Positions 48,384 to 57,042 of a stretch of 64,000 nt of DNA are shown here, one piece after another. The DNA is taken from NCBI GenBank assembly GCA_023411815.1, contig JAEYOJ010000045.1:22787-86786 (forward strand), in the 5' to 3' direction. Under the pieces are notes generated by a model. It was not told the DNA's origin, ran no database searches, and saw nothing but the letters and a program-made list of their open reading frames with translations. Numbering within the stretch: position 1 is the first letter of the stretch; each line of letters begins with the position of its first letter. The position numbers and the translations under genes were made by a program. Origin of the DNA: Pseudomonadota bacterium (GTDB lineage Bacteria; Desulfobacterota; Desulfovibrionia; Desulfovibrionales; Desulfovibrionaceae).

Positions 48384-49406
48384 TCAACGCTGTTGTTTGC
48401 CCAATTGATCAGCCACGCGCGCCATGAGGGCATCCATCTCAGCCAGCTCAGGGAAGTCGGGCAGTTTGGGGCGGCTTGCGAGGTAGAGCCCGTGGGCCTG
48501 GGCAAGCCGGCCTCTCTCCGTGAGCAGCATGATCTGTTCGCTCAGCTTGCAGGATACGGACAGAAGGCACTCTTCCAATTCGCATTTGAAGGCGACGATC
48601 GCTTGAGCGAGCTCACCCCGTTCGAAGCATCCCAGCACCTTGTCGCGAATTGCGTTGCACTCGCCGAAATCCTTGCCTTTCAGGTAAGCGGGCACATAGC
48701 TCATGCGCAGCCGGGCCAATTCCTTGTATGCCCCCTCCTGGTTGGACAGGGCCGCCTCCTCCCGCCAGTAGAGTCCCGTGAAGTGCCGAATGTTTCTAAG
48801 CACATGCGTTCGGCCAAGGCGGAGCCAAAAATCCTGGTCGCCAACTGACTTGAAGGACTCGTCAAACAGGCCGACCGGGCCATGAACTTCCTTGCGCCAC
48901 ATGGGATGCGGACCCACGGAGCACCTGACCAGCAGGTCGAAGTAGCTGAAGGGAGGCCACTGCCAAGCCGGCCCTTCGTCGCCCACGCTGGGGGAAAAGC
49001 TCTCGAAGGTCTGATGCGGCAGGTCGGTCAGGTGCGTATCGCCGTACACCAGATCCGCGTCCGGGTGCTCGTCCAGATAGCGGCCCAGGACCTCGTAGGC
49101 GTCGGGAGCCAGGCGGTCGTTGGTGCTGAAGGGCGTCAAATATTTGCCCCGCGCGGCCTTGATGGCCACGTTCCAGGCCGCGTATATGCCGATGCGTTCG
49201 GGCGTGCGAATGTAGTTGATGCGCGGAAAGCGCTCTTGGTAGCGCGCCACGATCTCACCCTCGCCCTGGGGTGAGCAGGCGTCCACCACCACGATTTCAA
49301 GCTGGTCGGCGACGGTCTGGCCCACGAGGTCGTCCAGGCACTCGGCCATGAACTCCTCGGAAGCGTATGTGGAGACTATGGCGGATATTTTCACTTCATC
49401 TGGCAT
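48384..49406 (-). CDS. Glycosyltransferase family 2
   Basis: A 340-residue cytoplasmic enzyme. N-terminal GT-A fold: ISAIVSTYASEEFMAECLDD, IVVVDACSPQGEGEIV, and the region ISAARGKYLTPFSTNDRLAP-like (here IKAARGKYLTPFSTNDRLAP) in which N-D replaces the usual DxD. A later block SVGDQDFWLRLGRTHVLRNI holds the acidic ED/DQD segment. The C-terminal 100 residues are helical and cysteine-containing and not part of the core. The ribosome site is weak. It is a single-gene unit with no neighbours that reveal the acceptor. Confidence 0.82.
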   Translation of the reverse strand: MPDEVKISAIVSTYASEEFMAECLDDLVGQTVADQLEIVVVDACSPQGEGEIVARYQERFPRINYIRTPERIGIYAAWNVAIKAARGKYLTPFSTNDRLAPDAYEVLGRYLDEHPDADLVYGDTHLTDLPHQTFESFSPSVGDEGPAWQWPPFSYFDLLVRCSVGPHPMWRKEVHGPVGLFDESFKSVGDQDFWLRLGRTHVLRNIRHFTGLYWREEAALSNQEGAYKELARLRMSYVPAYLKGKDFGECNAIRDKVLGCFERGELAQAIVAFKCELEECLLSVSCKLSEQIMLLTERGRLAQAHGLYLASRPKLPDFPELAEMDALMARVADQLGKQQR

Positions 49407-49765
49407 AGGGCACTTCTCTCTGCCTGACGGTCATCAACATGGTTGTTAAAGAATGGCAGCTTCGCATTTCGCTGATGGCCGCGGACTGCTCCGATAAGCT
49501 TGCCGCTGGACATGGGTGGTAAAAGCAAACGGTATGCCACTTGGGGAGATAAGAGAGTGAATATCCAGGAGTGCTTTACTGCAGCGATAAAGTAGCTGAG
49601 GGCCGCCTCGGCGACTGTACATACGCTGCTGCCCGCCAAATTTGTCCGAAGTTGCAGCGACCGACCGGAATATCATGGTTAAACCCATTCATCCGGTCGG
49701 TCGCCGCACTTTTTATGAAAGACACTGGCCCTTGGCTTCACTCAGCCAAGAACTCGGCAAGAGCG
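49407..49765. other. Intergenic region between GT2 and alanine dehydrogenase genes
   Basis: A 359-base stretch more AT-rich than its surroundings, with no convincing gene. It includes a long inverted repeat (49657-49704) and probably the promoter of the GT2 gene, which I could not place. Confidence 0.45.
49657..49704. repeat. Twelve-base-pair inverted repeat downstream of alanine dehydrogenase
   Basis: GCGACCGACCGG (49657-49668) is the exact reverse complement of CCGGTCGGTCGC (49693-49704), with a 24-base AT-rich centre. No T-run follows on either side, so it may be a Rho-independent-like end structure, a protein-binding site, or a small-RNA stem. Confidence 0.6.
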
Positions 49766-50872
49766 TTAATTCAACACCACGCTAGGCACCACCGCGGCCA
49801 TGCCGAAGGCCTCGCCCACGCCCGGGCAGGTCAGCTGCTTCTGGTAGGTGTTCAGGCCCAGGGCCAGGCTACCATCCGCGCGCAGGGCATCCAGGCCCTT
49901 GGCGGCCAGTTTGAGGGCGTAGGGCAGGGTCTGGTTGACCAGGGCGAAGGTGGAGGTGCGGGGCACGGCGCCGGGCATGTTGGCCACGCCGTAATGCACC
50001 ACGCCGTCGACCACGTAGGTCGGGTCCGCGTGGGTGGTGGGCCTGATGGTCTCCACGCAGCCGCCCTGGTCAACGGCCACGTCCACGATGACCGACCCCT
50101 CGCGCATGGTCGAGAGCATGTTGCGCGTGAGGAGCCTGGGAGCCTTGGCGCCTGGGATGAGCACCGCGCCGATGACCAGGTCCGCGCCCTTGATGATCTC
50201 GCGCACGTTGGGCTCGGTGGAGGTCAGGGTCATGATGCGGCCGCCGAACACGTCGTCCAGGTATTGCAGGCGACTGTGGCTCACGTCGAGCACCGTCACC
50301 CGCGCGCCCAGGCCCACGGCCATCTTGGCCGCGTTGGTGCCCACGATGCCGCCGCCCAGCACGACCACGTGGCCGGGCATGACTCCGGGGACGCCGCCGA
50401 GCAGGATGCCGCGTCCGCCCTGGGGCTTTTCCAGGTACTTGGCGCCTGCCTGGGTGGCCATGCGGCCGGCGACCTCGCTCATGGGCATGAGCAGCGGCAG
50501 CGCGCCGCCGGGGAGTTGCACGGTCTCGTAGGCGATGCCCGTTGCACCCGAAGCGAGCATGGCCTTGGTCAAGGCCTCGTCGGCCGCCAGGTGCAGATAG
50601 GTGAACAGGATGAGCTCGGGGCGCAGGAAGCGGTATTCCTCGGCCAGGGGCTCCTTGACCTTGATGACCATCTGGCAGGACCAGGCGTCCTCGGCCGAGA
50701 CGAGCCTGGCTCCGGCGGCCTGGTACTCCTCGTCGGTCAGTCCGCTGCCCAGGCCGGCGCCGCGCTCCACCAGGACCTCATTCCCACGGCGCACGAGAGA
50801 GTCCACCCCGCCGGGAGTCATGGCCACTCTGTTTTCCGATGCCTTGATTTCCTTTGGAATTCCTATACGCAT
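49766..50872 (-). CDS. ald: Alanine dehydrogenase
   Basis: A 368-residue NAD-dependent enzyme for reversible oxidative deamination of L-alanine to pyruvate and ammonia. The N-terminus MRIGIPKEIKASENRVAMTP contains the substrate-binding Arg. The Lys of VIKVKEPLAEEY, catalytic His of LFTYLHLAADEAL and the NAD loop VVVLGGGIVGTNAAKMAVGL are all present, as is VDVAVDQGGCVET. ATG at 50872 has GGAGGATC upstream. It is a single-gene unit with a candidate promoter at 50942-50970. Alanine is a carbon and nitrogen source for many sulfate reducers. Confidence 0.96.
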   Translation of the reverse strand: MRIGIPKEIKASENRVAMTPGGVDSLVRRGNEVLVERGAGLGSGLTDEEYQAAGARLVSAEDAWSCQMVIKVKEPLAEEYRFLRPELILFTYLHLAADEALTKAMLASGATGIAYETVQLPGGALPLLMPMSEVAGRMATQAGAKYLEKPQGGRGILLGGVPGVMPGHVVVLGGGIVGTNAAKMAVGLGARVTVLDVSHSRLQYLDDVFGGRIMTLTSTEPNVREIIKGADLVIGAVLIPGAKAPRLLTRNMLSTMREGSVIVDVAVDQGGCVETIRPTTHADPTYVVDGVVHYGVANMPGAVPRTSTFALVNQTLPYALKLAAKGLDALRADGSLALGLNTYQKQLTCPGVGEAFGMAAVVPSVVLN

Positions 50873-50941
50873 ACAGATCCTCCGAAGGGTGAGGTTGGCG
50901 GCTGTCGAGCTTGGCAGCACCTGATGAAATGCCGATGAACG

Positions 50942-50970
50942 GCTCTAGCAGCCCCTGCGCACAGGGTCAA
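50942..50970 (-). promoter_or_regulatory. Candidate promoter for ald
   Basis: On the minus strand TTGACC, a 17-base spacer and TAGAGC with TGC in front of it (an extended -10 pattern). The leader would be about 60 bases. Confidence 0.35.
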
Positions 50971-51034
50971 CCGCAGGGATTGCAGGGGCTTGCATAGCAA
51001 AATGCACGCAAACCCCCAATGCATTTTTTACTTG

Positions 51035-51063
51035 TTGCTTAGCATTACGCTTTACCCCATAAT
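51035..51063 (+). promoter_or_regulatory. Candidate promoter for the motAB operon
   Basis: TTGCTT, a 17-base spacer and CATAAT (five of six matches to TATAAT). It lies in the most AT-rich part of the gap. Confidence 0.45.
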
Positions 51064-51372
51064 TCAACAAAGCCTGTTTTGGATTCCAGACTGCTTTGCG
51101 CGCGGCGGCAGCCGGCTGTAAAGTGTTCTGGAATGTACGCGCCGCCTAAAGCATGCGCTCCGCCATCCGATATGATCGGACATAGACCTGTTCATCGGAG
51201 GCGAAGCTGGGCATGTCGGCAGTTTCACGCGTGCCCGCTCTCGGCACCGCTGCGGATCCGACAGGCTTGCACGCGTGCCGACCAGCAGACGCCCATACGC
51301 CGGCCCAAGTCGCGCCGCTCTTTGGCGTCGCTTTTCCCGGCCCAGGAATCCATGGATGGAACGAGGAGCGGC

Positions 51373-52596
51373 ATGGCCGACGCAACCACCAGCAAGAATC
51401 TAATCTTCCACAAAAACCAGATCATCCTGCGGGAGGGGCAGTCCAACCCGACGGCCTACATGGTCAAGCGCGGCTCCGTGACCATCTACCGCATCGTGAA
51501 CAACCGGCGGGTAATCCTGGGCGTGATCAGGCCCGGACAGTTCTTCGGCGAGACCTCCCTGCTCACGGGCGAGCCGTTCCACGCCAACGCCGAGGCCGAC
51601 GACTACACCGAGCTCATTCCCTTCGACGCCCCGCTGCTGCATGGTCTGATGCTCAAGAGCCCGGCGCCGCTGCAGCGGCTGATGCGCCATCTTCTGGAGC
51701 GGGTGAAGGTGCTGGAAGTCGCCATCCAGGACCAGCCCACCAACAACCGCGTGCTCGGGGTGTGCCAGGTTCTGCACCTCCTGCACCTGGCCGCGGATCA
51801 GGGCCAGCCCAAGAAGCGCGGCAACGCCGAACCCGTTGAGATCAGCTCCACGGACGCCCACAGGGCCATCCGCAACATCCTGCTCATCTCGCAACTGGAG
51901 CTTGAACTCATCCTGGAACGGTTGGCCAAGCTCGGGCTCATCGCCATCTCCGAAGTCAAGCAGTCCCGCTACGAGAAGAACATCTTCGGCGAGTACCAGA
52001 AGACCGGCGAGCAGGTGCGCGACCGCATGATCAGCCTGAGCAACGCGCAGACGTTCCTGTCCACGGCGCGCAACCTCGCGGCCGGCGACCCGGACCCCAA
52101 CTCGCCCTTCACCAAGGAGCTGGAGTACATCGACATCCACGCCTTCGCCCAGCTCGTGGACGCCAGCCCGGAGATGGTCTACCGCAAGATCGGCAACCAG
52201 GAAGTGCCCGAGGAGCTGTTCTTTCTCTGCAAGACCCAGTCGATGGCCTGGGCGCGCGAGATGGGCGAGAACTTCTTCAAGAAGATCAAGCGCAAGCGCC
52301 TCAAACTGGAGGAGCTGGAGACCGTGGACGACGTCGTCATGGTGGACGACACCACGCTCCAGGAGGTCTTCCCGCAGCTCGGCTTCCACAAGCTGGCCAT
52401 CCTCTACTCCGCGGCCCAGCCCGAGACGCGCGACAAGATCCTGGCCAATCTCTCGCGCAAGATGGCCAAGGTCATCCATGACGAGGGCCGCGACAAACGC
52501 GCCTCGGACACCGAGGTGGCCGACGTCGAGCACGAGCTCATGGAGCTCATCAAGCAGCGCAAGGGCCACGGTCCCGGCAAGGAGCCCAAGGCATGA
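51373..52596 (+). CDS. Cyclic-nucleotide-binding domain protein with FliG-like C-terminus
   Basis: A 407-residue cytoplasmic protein. Residues about 8-125 form a cNMP-binding (CAP-like) beta-roll: IILREGQSNPTAYMVKRGSV, VIRPGQFFGETSLLTGEPFH. There is no clear CRP-type DNA-binding helix-turn-helix at the end. Residues about 225-385 resemble the middle and C-terminal domains of the flagellar switch protein FliG, in particular TVDDVVMVDDTTLQEVFPQL and KLAILYSAAQPETRDKILAN then LSRKMAKVI. It overlaps motA by four bases. A role in coupling a nucleotide signal to the motor is a reasonable inference. ATG at 51373 has GAGGAG; an in-frame ATG at 51352 is possible. Confidence 0.75.
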   Translation: MADATTSKNLIFHKNQIILREGQSNPTAYMVKRGSVTIYRIVNNRRVILGVIRPGQFFGETSLLTGEPFHANAEADDYTELIPFDAPLLHGLMLKSPAPLQRLMRHLLERVKVLEVAIQDQPTNNRVLGVCQVLHLLHLAADQGQPKKRGNAEPVEISSTDAHRAIRNILLISQLELELILERLAKLGLIAISEVKQSRYEKNIFGEYQKTGEQVRDRMISLSNAQTFLSTARNLAAGDPDPNSPFTKELEYIDIHAFAQLVDASPEMVYRKIGNQEVPEELFFLCKTQSMAWAREMGENFFKKIKRKRLKLEELETVDDVVMVDDTTLQEVFPQLGFHKLAILYSAAQPETRDKILANLSRKMAKVIHDEGRDKRASDTEVADVEHELMELIKQRKGHGPGKEPKA

Positions 52597-53426
52597 ACAT
52601 CGCGACCATCCTCGGCATCCTGTCCGGCGCCGTGGTGCTCGGCTGGGCGACCTACCATTCCACAAGCGACCCCATGGTCTTCGTGAACTTTCCGGGCATG
52701 GCCATCGTGCTCGGCGGCATCGCCGCTGCGACGTTCATCTGCTACCCCCTCAGGGAGGTCATGCGCGTCTTCCAGGTCTTCCTGCTGGCCCTGCGGCGGG
52801 AGGAGCTGCCCATCGGCGCGTACATCGACGAGATCGTCAAGATCGCCCGCGCGGCCTCCTCGCGCGGCAAGGTCCACCTGGAGAACGCCCTGCCAGGCAT
52901 CGAGAACCAGTTCCTGCGCCACGCGGTGCAGATGCTCGTGGACGGCTACAGCCGCGAGGAGATCAAGGAGATCCTGGATACGCGCATCGAGCAGAGCTAC
53001 GAGCAGGAAATGTCCTCTGCCTCCATCTACCGCACCATGGCCAAGCTCGCGCCGGCCTTCGGCATCATCGGCACGCTCATCGGCCTCATCGGCATGCTCC
53101 AGTCCATGCAGAACAACATGGCCAGCCTGGGGCCATCCATGGCCGTGGCCCTGACCACGACGCTGTACGGCGCGCTGCTGGCCTACGTGCTCTTCCTGCC
53201 CATCGCCATCAAAGTCGAGAAGCTCATCGAGGAGCGCGTCATCCTCATGCAGGTCATCCGCGACGGAATCCTGTTCATCCACGACAAGACCCCGGCCTCC
53301 ATCGTGCTGGACAAGCTCAAGGCCTATCTGCCTCCCCGGCGCTGGAAATCCATCAAGAGCGGCGGGCAGGCCAGACAGGCCGCCGCGCCAAGGCCCGCGG
53401 ACCCGGCCGCGCCGAGAAGCAGGTAG
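52593..53426 (+). CDS. motA: Flagellar stator protein MotA
   Basis: A 277-residue inner-membrane stator subunit. It has four membrane segments (about 5-22, 32-52, 150-172, 185-205). The cytoplasmic loop between TM2 and TM3 holds the charged residues that contact FliG (FLRHAVQMLVDGYSREEIKE), and the TM3/TM4 Pro residues are present (KLAPAFGIIGTLIGLIGMLQ; YVLFLPIAIKVEKLIEERV). The C-terminal 25 residues are an Ala/Pro/Arg-rich tail. It overlaps the upstream gene as ATGA and precedes motB by 12 bases. Whether the stator is proton- or sodium-driven is not clear by eye. Confidence 0.93.
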   Translation: MNIATILGILSGAVVLGWATYHSTSDPMVFVNFPGMAIVLGGIAAATFICYPLREVMRVFQVFLLALRREELPIGAYIDEIVKIARAASSRGKVHLENALPGIENQFLRHAVQMLVDGYSREEIKEILDTRIEQSYEQEMSSASIYRTMAKLAPAFGIIGTLIGLIGMLQSMQNNMASLGPSMAVALTTTLYGALLAYVLFLPIAIKVEKLIEERVILMQVIRDGILFIHDKTPASIVLDKLKAYLPPRRWKSIKSGGQARQAAAPRPADPAAPRSR

Positions 53427-53438
53427 GCGGGCAAGGCC

Positions 53439-54158
53439 ATGGCGGTGCGAGGCCCCTTGGACAGGCTGCGCCAGCGCAGGAAGGAGCAGGAAGGCGGGGA
53501 GGACTGGCATCTCTCTCTGGCCGACATGATGACCCTGCTGCTGTGCTTCTTCGTGCTGCTGGCCTCCATCTCGCAGGTGGACTACAGCCTCTTCGACGAG
53601 GTCGCCGGCTCCATGAAGTCGGCCATGAAACCTTCCGAGGCCCGCAAGCCGGACCTGCGCGAGGCCGTGACCCGCGAGCTGGACCGGCAATCCGCCCTGG
53701 AGCACATCATCAGCGACCTGCAGTACCGTTTCCGCGGCGAGGCCGCCGAGAACGTGCAGTTCCAGCTGCGCCCCGGCGCCGTGGCCATCAACCTGCACGG
53801 TCCGGCCTTCTTCGACTCGGGCAGCGCCGAGCTGACCCCGGACGCCGTGCGCATGTTGCGCAAGATAGGCGGCGTGCTGGTCGGCGTGCCCTACCACCTG
53901 ACCGTGGAAGGCCACACGGACAACGTACCCATCCAGACCGGGGCCTTCGACTCCAACTGGGAGCTGTCGGCCCTGCGGGCCACGCGCGTGGCGCGCTTCC
54001 TCATCGCCCAGGGCGTGCGGCCCGACAACATGCGCATCGTGGGCCTGGCCGACACCCGCCCCCTGCTGCCCAACAACGCCGCCGACGGCGCTGCCCTGCC
54101 CGAGAACCAGATGCGCAACCGCCGCGTGGTCATCCTGGTCGCCCCGGAGGAAAGCTGA
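53439..54158 (+). CDS. motB: Flagellar stator protein MotB
   Basis: A 239-residue stator subunit. The single membrane helix carries the ion-binding Asp in LSLADMMTLLLCFFVLLASI. The periplasmic part has an OmpA-like peptidoglycan-binding domain (FFDSGSAELTPDAVRMLRKI, TVEGHTDNVPI, NWELSALRATRVARFLI, NRRVVILV). With MotA it forms the ion channel that drives flagellar rotation. ATG at 53439 has AAGG close upstream. It ends the operon; a family-A element follows 25 bases later. Confidence 0.94.
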   Translation: MAVRGPLDRLRQRRKEQEGGEDWHLSLADMMTLLLCFFVLLASISQVDYSLFDEVAGSMKSAMKPSEARKPDLREAVTRELDRQSALEHIISDLQYRFRGEAAENVQFQLRPGAVAINLHGPAFFDSGSAELTPDAVRMLRKIGGVLVGVPYHLTVEGHTDNVPIQTGAFDSNWELSALRATRVARFLIAQGVRPDNMRIVGLADTRPLLPNNAADGAALPENQMRNRRVVILVAPEES

Positions 54159-54522
54159 GGCCCCTGGAGCAGATTGCAAGAGAGCCTGGGAGGACTTTGC
54201 CCTCCCAGGCCATCCCATCAGAAAAATGATTTCCCCGGACCCTTCATTTCAAATGCAGTCTGCCTTGCGGCATATTGCGAATGAAACGAAAATGGGGGGC
54301 AGGGAGCGGCTCGACAAAGGCCTGATGCGGGCGCCACCCGCCGTGCCGTCTGACCGATCCTCCTCCCGACGATCATACCCGCCGAAAAACCAGCCCGGCT
54401 TTTCTTCATGGTAATACCCTAGCCCGTGGAGCTGTGTTACTCTCCTCAGGCGAAGCTCCCCTGAACGCCCGGCTGTTCCATGGCGGAGCAAAACCTGCTT
54501 GCGATGGAGGTCGGACCGGCGG
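54159..54522. other. Intergenic region after motB
   Basis: This 364-base stretch contains a family-A repeat (54184-54250) and otherwise no gene or structure that I can support. The promoter of the downstream methyltransferase gene should be here but is not obvious. Confidence 0.5.
54184..54250 (+). repeat. Family-A element, copy 8 (second hairpin degenerate)
   Basis: GCCTGGGAGG/CCTCCCAGGC forms the first hairpin (54184-54209). The second is reduced to ATCA/TGAT, followed by CCCCGGACCCTTCATTTC. It lies 25 bases after the motB stop codon. Confidence 0.6.
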
Positions 54523-55293
54523 ATGAATACGGAAGTTCAGCAGCGCTCCAGGCTGTCCCTGCGCTCATGGTTCGAGCGCGTCTCGGGCCGAACCGCCAGC
54601 GGGCGCTCCCGGCACTCGGACTTCGGGCGCAAGGCCTATGAACTCTGCAAGGGCAAGGGGCTGGAGATCGGCGCCCTGCACAACCCCTTCGACCTGGACG
54701 CCGACGTCGTATACCTGGACCAGCGCAAGACGGCCGAACTGCGCGCGGGCTTCAAGAACCACCCCAGAGTGCGGCGCATCCCGCAGGTCCAGCTCGTCTG
54801 GAAGGGCGACAGCTATCCTTTCATCGACGACAACGCCTTCGATTTCGTCGTGAACAGCCATGTTCTGGAGCATGTCTGCAATCCCGGCCGGGTCATCGCG
54901 GAGTGGCTGCGCGTCGTCAGGCCGGGCGGCATCGTGTACATGGTCGTTCCCGACAAGCGGCACTGCTTCGACCGGCAACGCGAGACCACCAGCCTGGAGC
55001 ACCTGCTCCAGGACCACGAGGCGGGAACCAGCCTCATCGAGCTTGAGCACTACCGCGACTACATCCTGAAGACCGCGGGCGAGGCCGGCATCGCGCACGA
55101 GCCGAGCGAGGAGTTCGCCCGGAATTGCTTCCAGGGCCAGACGAGCATCCACGTGCACACCTTCACCGCCCGCAGCCTCGGCGGGTTCCTGCGGGCGCTG
55201 GCCGAGCGGCTCCCCTTCAAGCTCGTCCTGTGCGAGCCGCAACGCTCGGCGCCGCTGCACATCCACTGCGCCTTGCGCAAGACGGGCGGATAG
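54523..55293 (+). CDS. SAM-dependent methyltransferase (type 11-like)
   Basis: A 256-residue cytoplasmic enzyme. The SAM-binding start is GLEIGALHNPFDLDADVVYL, followed by FDFVVNSHVLEHVCNPGRVI and VVRPGGIVYMVVPDKRHCFD, the same layout as the protein at 57491-58561. This layout is common in methyltransferases near cell-surface polysaccharide genes. The first 35 residues are basic. The substrate is unknown. ATG at 54523 has GGAGGT 13 bases upstream; a TTG at 54499 is a possible alternative start. Confidence 0.78.
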   Translation: MNTEVQQRSRLSLRSWFERVSGRTASGRSRHSDFGRKAYELCKGKGLEIGALHNPFDLDADVVYLDQRKTAELRAGFKNHPRVRRIPQVQLVWKGDSYPFIDDNAFDFVVNSHVLEHVCNPGRVIAEWLRVVRPGGIVYMVVPDKRHCFDRQRETTSLEHLLQDHEAGTSLIELEHYRDYILKTAGEAGIAHEPSEEFARNCFQGQTSIHVHTFTARSLGGFLRALAERLPFKLVLCEPQRSAPLHIHCALRKTGG

Positions 55294-55333
55294 GCTCGGG
55301 ACGGGCTTGGCCGCAAGCCCGCCGCCTGACGCC

Positions 55334-55564
55334 TCAGTAATACTGCCAGGAACCTCCGCCCTCGCGGAAGGTCATGTCCATCTCCTCGCTGATGGCCACG
55401 CGCAGTTCCTTGTCGCCTTCCATGAGCGTCACGTTCTCCTTGGGGTCGTAGCCCACGTCCAGGGCCACCTCTTCCCAGTGCTTGCGGATGTTCTCCGCCG
55501 CCTGCCGGACCTCCCGCTCATTCTCCGGCTTCTTGATCCAGCGCGCCACGTTGACCCAATCCAT
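55334..55564 (-). CDS. Small conserved protein of unknown function
   Basis: A 76-residue acidic protein with one predicted helix pair (PENEREVRQAAENIRKHWEE) and a Tyr-rich end (GGGSWQYY). No signal peptide, membrane segment or metal motif. ATG at 55564 has an excellent AAGGAGG site eight bases upstream, which supports it as a real gene although it lies between two plus-strand genes. Function unknown. Confidence 0.6.
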   Translation of the reverse strand: MDWVNVARWIKKPENEREVRQAAENIRKHWEEVALDVGYDPKENVTLMEGDKELRVAISEEMDMTFREGGGSWQYY

Positions 55565-55669
55565 ATGCGCCTCCTTTGCCGCCATGCGTTGCCAGGGTCC
55601 AGGATTTCTATATCCTCATAAGTCATCCCCGGCTCCGTGGGCAATGCGCGGCAACAGCATGGAGGTGGC

Positions 55670-56911
55670 ATGAGCGCAAAAATCATCGATACCGACGCCC
55701 TGGCCGCGATCCTCCTCGAGCTGCGCTGGGAGAGCGCCGAAGCCCGCCACATCGAGCGCGTCCACGCCGGCAAGGTCAACTTCTGGCGGGACATCTTCCC
55801 CGGCGAATCGGTCCAGCCCGGCGGCCTGGGCGCCCTGCTCAAGGGCAGGCGCGCCGGGGAGGAGGTCTCCCTGCGCCTGAGGCCCGGCGCGGACATGCCC
55901 TTGCCCGACCCGGCCAGGCTGCTCGACCTGCCCCTGGCCGCCATGGAGGCCCAGCACGACCTGCCCGCGCCCATGCCGCGCCAGGGCCGTTTCTATCCGC
56001 GCGGGGTCATCGCCAGGGCCGCGGACACGTTTCCCCAGGATATCCGTCCCATGCGCGTCGTGGGCGTATCGCCGGAGCGCTTTCTGGCCGACACGAACCA
56101 TCCCCTGGCAGGCCGGGAGCTGACCGTTGCGGCCAGGGTCCTGGAGGTGCGCGACAAGGGCGGCGAGATGGGCGGCGAATGCAGCCACGTGCTGGAATGC
56201 CTGGCCGACAACGGTCCCGGCATGCAGGCCCGCTGGCGCGGCATGCCGACGGATTTCTACGCCGACGATCCGTTCTTCCGGCCGGACCAGGCCGAGGATT
56301 CCCGGTTCTACCTGGAGCCCAGGCTCGTGCAGCACGTGGACGCCATGGCCCGCGAGCGGCTGCGCGCCCTGCACGCCGAACTGCTCAAGGAGGGACAGGA
56401 CGTGCTGGACCTCATGGCCTCCCACGAGTCGCACCTGCCTCAAGGCCTGGCCTTGGGAAAGGTCGCGGGGCTCGGCCTCAACGCCGCGGAATTGGCCGCC
56501 AACCCTGCCCTGGACGAACGCGTGGTCCGCGATATCAACGCCGACCCGCGACTGCCCTTCGAGGAGCGCGCTTTCGACGTCGTGCTCTGCTCCCTGTCCG
56601 TGGAGTACCTGACCCGCCCGGACGAGGTGTTCCTGGAGGCCGCGCGGGTGCTCAGGCCCGGCGGGCTGTTCCTGTGCAGCTTTTCCAACCGATGGTTCCC
56701 GGCCAAGGCCGTGCGCATATGGACCGAGCTGCACGAGTTCGAACGCATGGGGCTGGTGCTCGACTACTTCCTGCGCGCCGGATTGTTCGAGGATCCGTGC
56801 ACCCTTTCCGAGCGCGGCTGGCCCAGGCCGTGGGACCCGGCCGACCGCTACGTCGACCGTCTGCGCGCGGCCGACCCGCTCCTTGCGGTATGGGCGAGGC
56901 GAGGCGCCTGA
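55670..56911 (+). CDS. Fusion of FKBP/SlyD-like peptidyl-prolyl isomerase and methyltransferase
   Basis: A 413-residue two-domain protein. The N-terminal part (about 1-175) looks like an FKBP of the SlyD type: FWRDIFPGESVQPGGLGALL and RFLADTNHPLAGRELTVAARV followed by LEVRDKGG, where NHPLAG-x-LTF/V is the SlyD hallmark. The C-terminal part (about 230-400) resembles a class I methyltransferase: LPFEERAFDVVLCSLSVEYL and RVLRPGGLFLCSFSNRWF. The glycine-rich SAM loop itself is weak (GQDVLDLMASHESHLP in its place), as in some SAM-MT families. An isomerase joined to a methyltransferase is unusual. ATG at 55670 has GGAGGT upstream. Confidence 0.78.
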   Translation: MSAKIIDTDALAAILLELRWESAEARHIERVHAGKVNFWRDIFPGESVQPGGLGALLKGRRAGEEVSLRLRPGADMPLPDPARLLDLPLAAMEAQHDLPAPMPRQGRFYPRGVIARAADTFPQDIRPMRVVGVSPERFLADTNHPLAGRELTVAARVLEVRDKGGEMGGECSHVLECLADNGPGMQARWRGMPTDFYADDPFFRPDQAEDSRFYLEPRLVQHVDAMARERLRALHAELLKEGQDVLDLMASHESHLPQGLALGKVAGLGLNAAELAANPALDERVVRDINADPRLPFEERAFDVVLCSLSVEYLTRPDEVFLEAARVLRPGGLFLCSFSNRWFPAKAVRIWTELHEFERMGLVLDYFLRAGLFEDPCTLSERGWPRPWDPADRYVDRLRAADPLLAVWARRGA

Positions 56912-57042
56912 CCCTGAGCCGCCTTGCGGCCTGTCCAGCGGACCAGGACGGCGTTGCATGTCCGCGCCGGTCACGGTATACGCATGAACTTATCCGGGAC
57001 GCTTCGTCCCGCCCAAGACAATAACGACAGGGAGATCGGCCC

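Larger units (their letters stand above)
50873..51372. other. Divergent region between ald and the motAB operon
   Basis: This 500-base stretch contains candidate promoters for both sides and an AT-rich centre (51003-51075). If the plus promoter is right, the cyclic-nucleotide-binding gene has a leader of about 300 bases. The open frame that extends that gene back to 51079 has no family similarity. Confidence 0.5.

Noticed and set aside
51002..51030. A hairpin AAAATGCA/TGCATTTT followed by T's, as a possible terminator
   Set aside because: No plus-strand gene ends before it; the stem is AT-only and lies in a promoter region.
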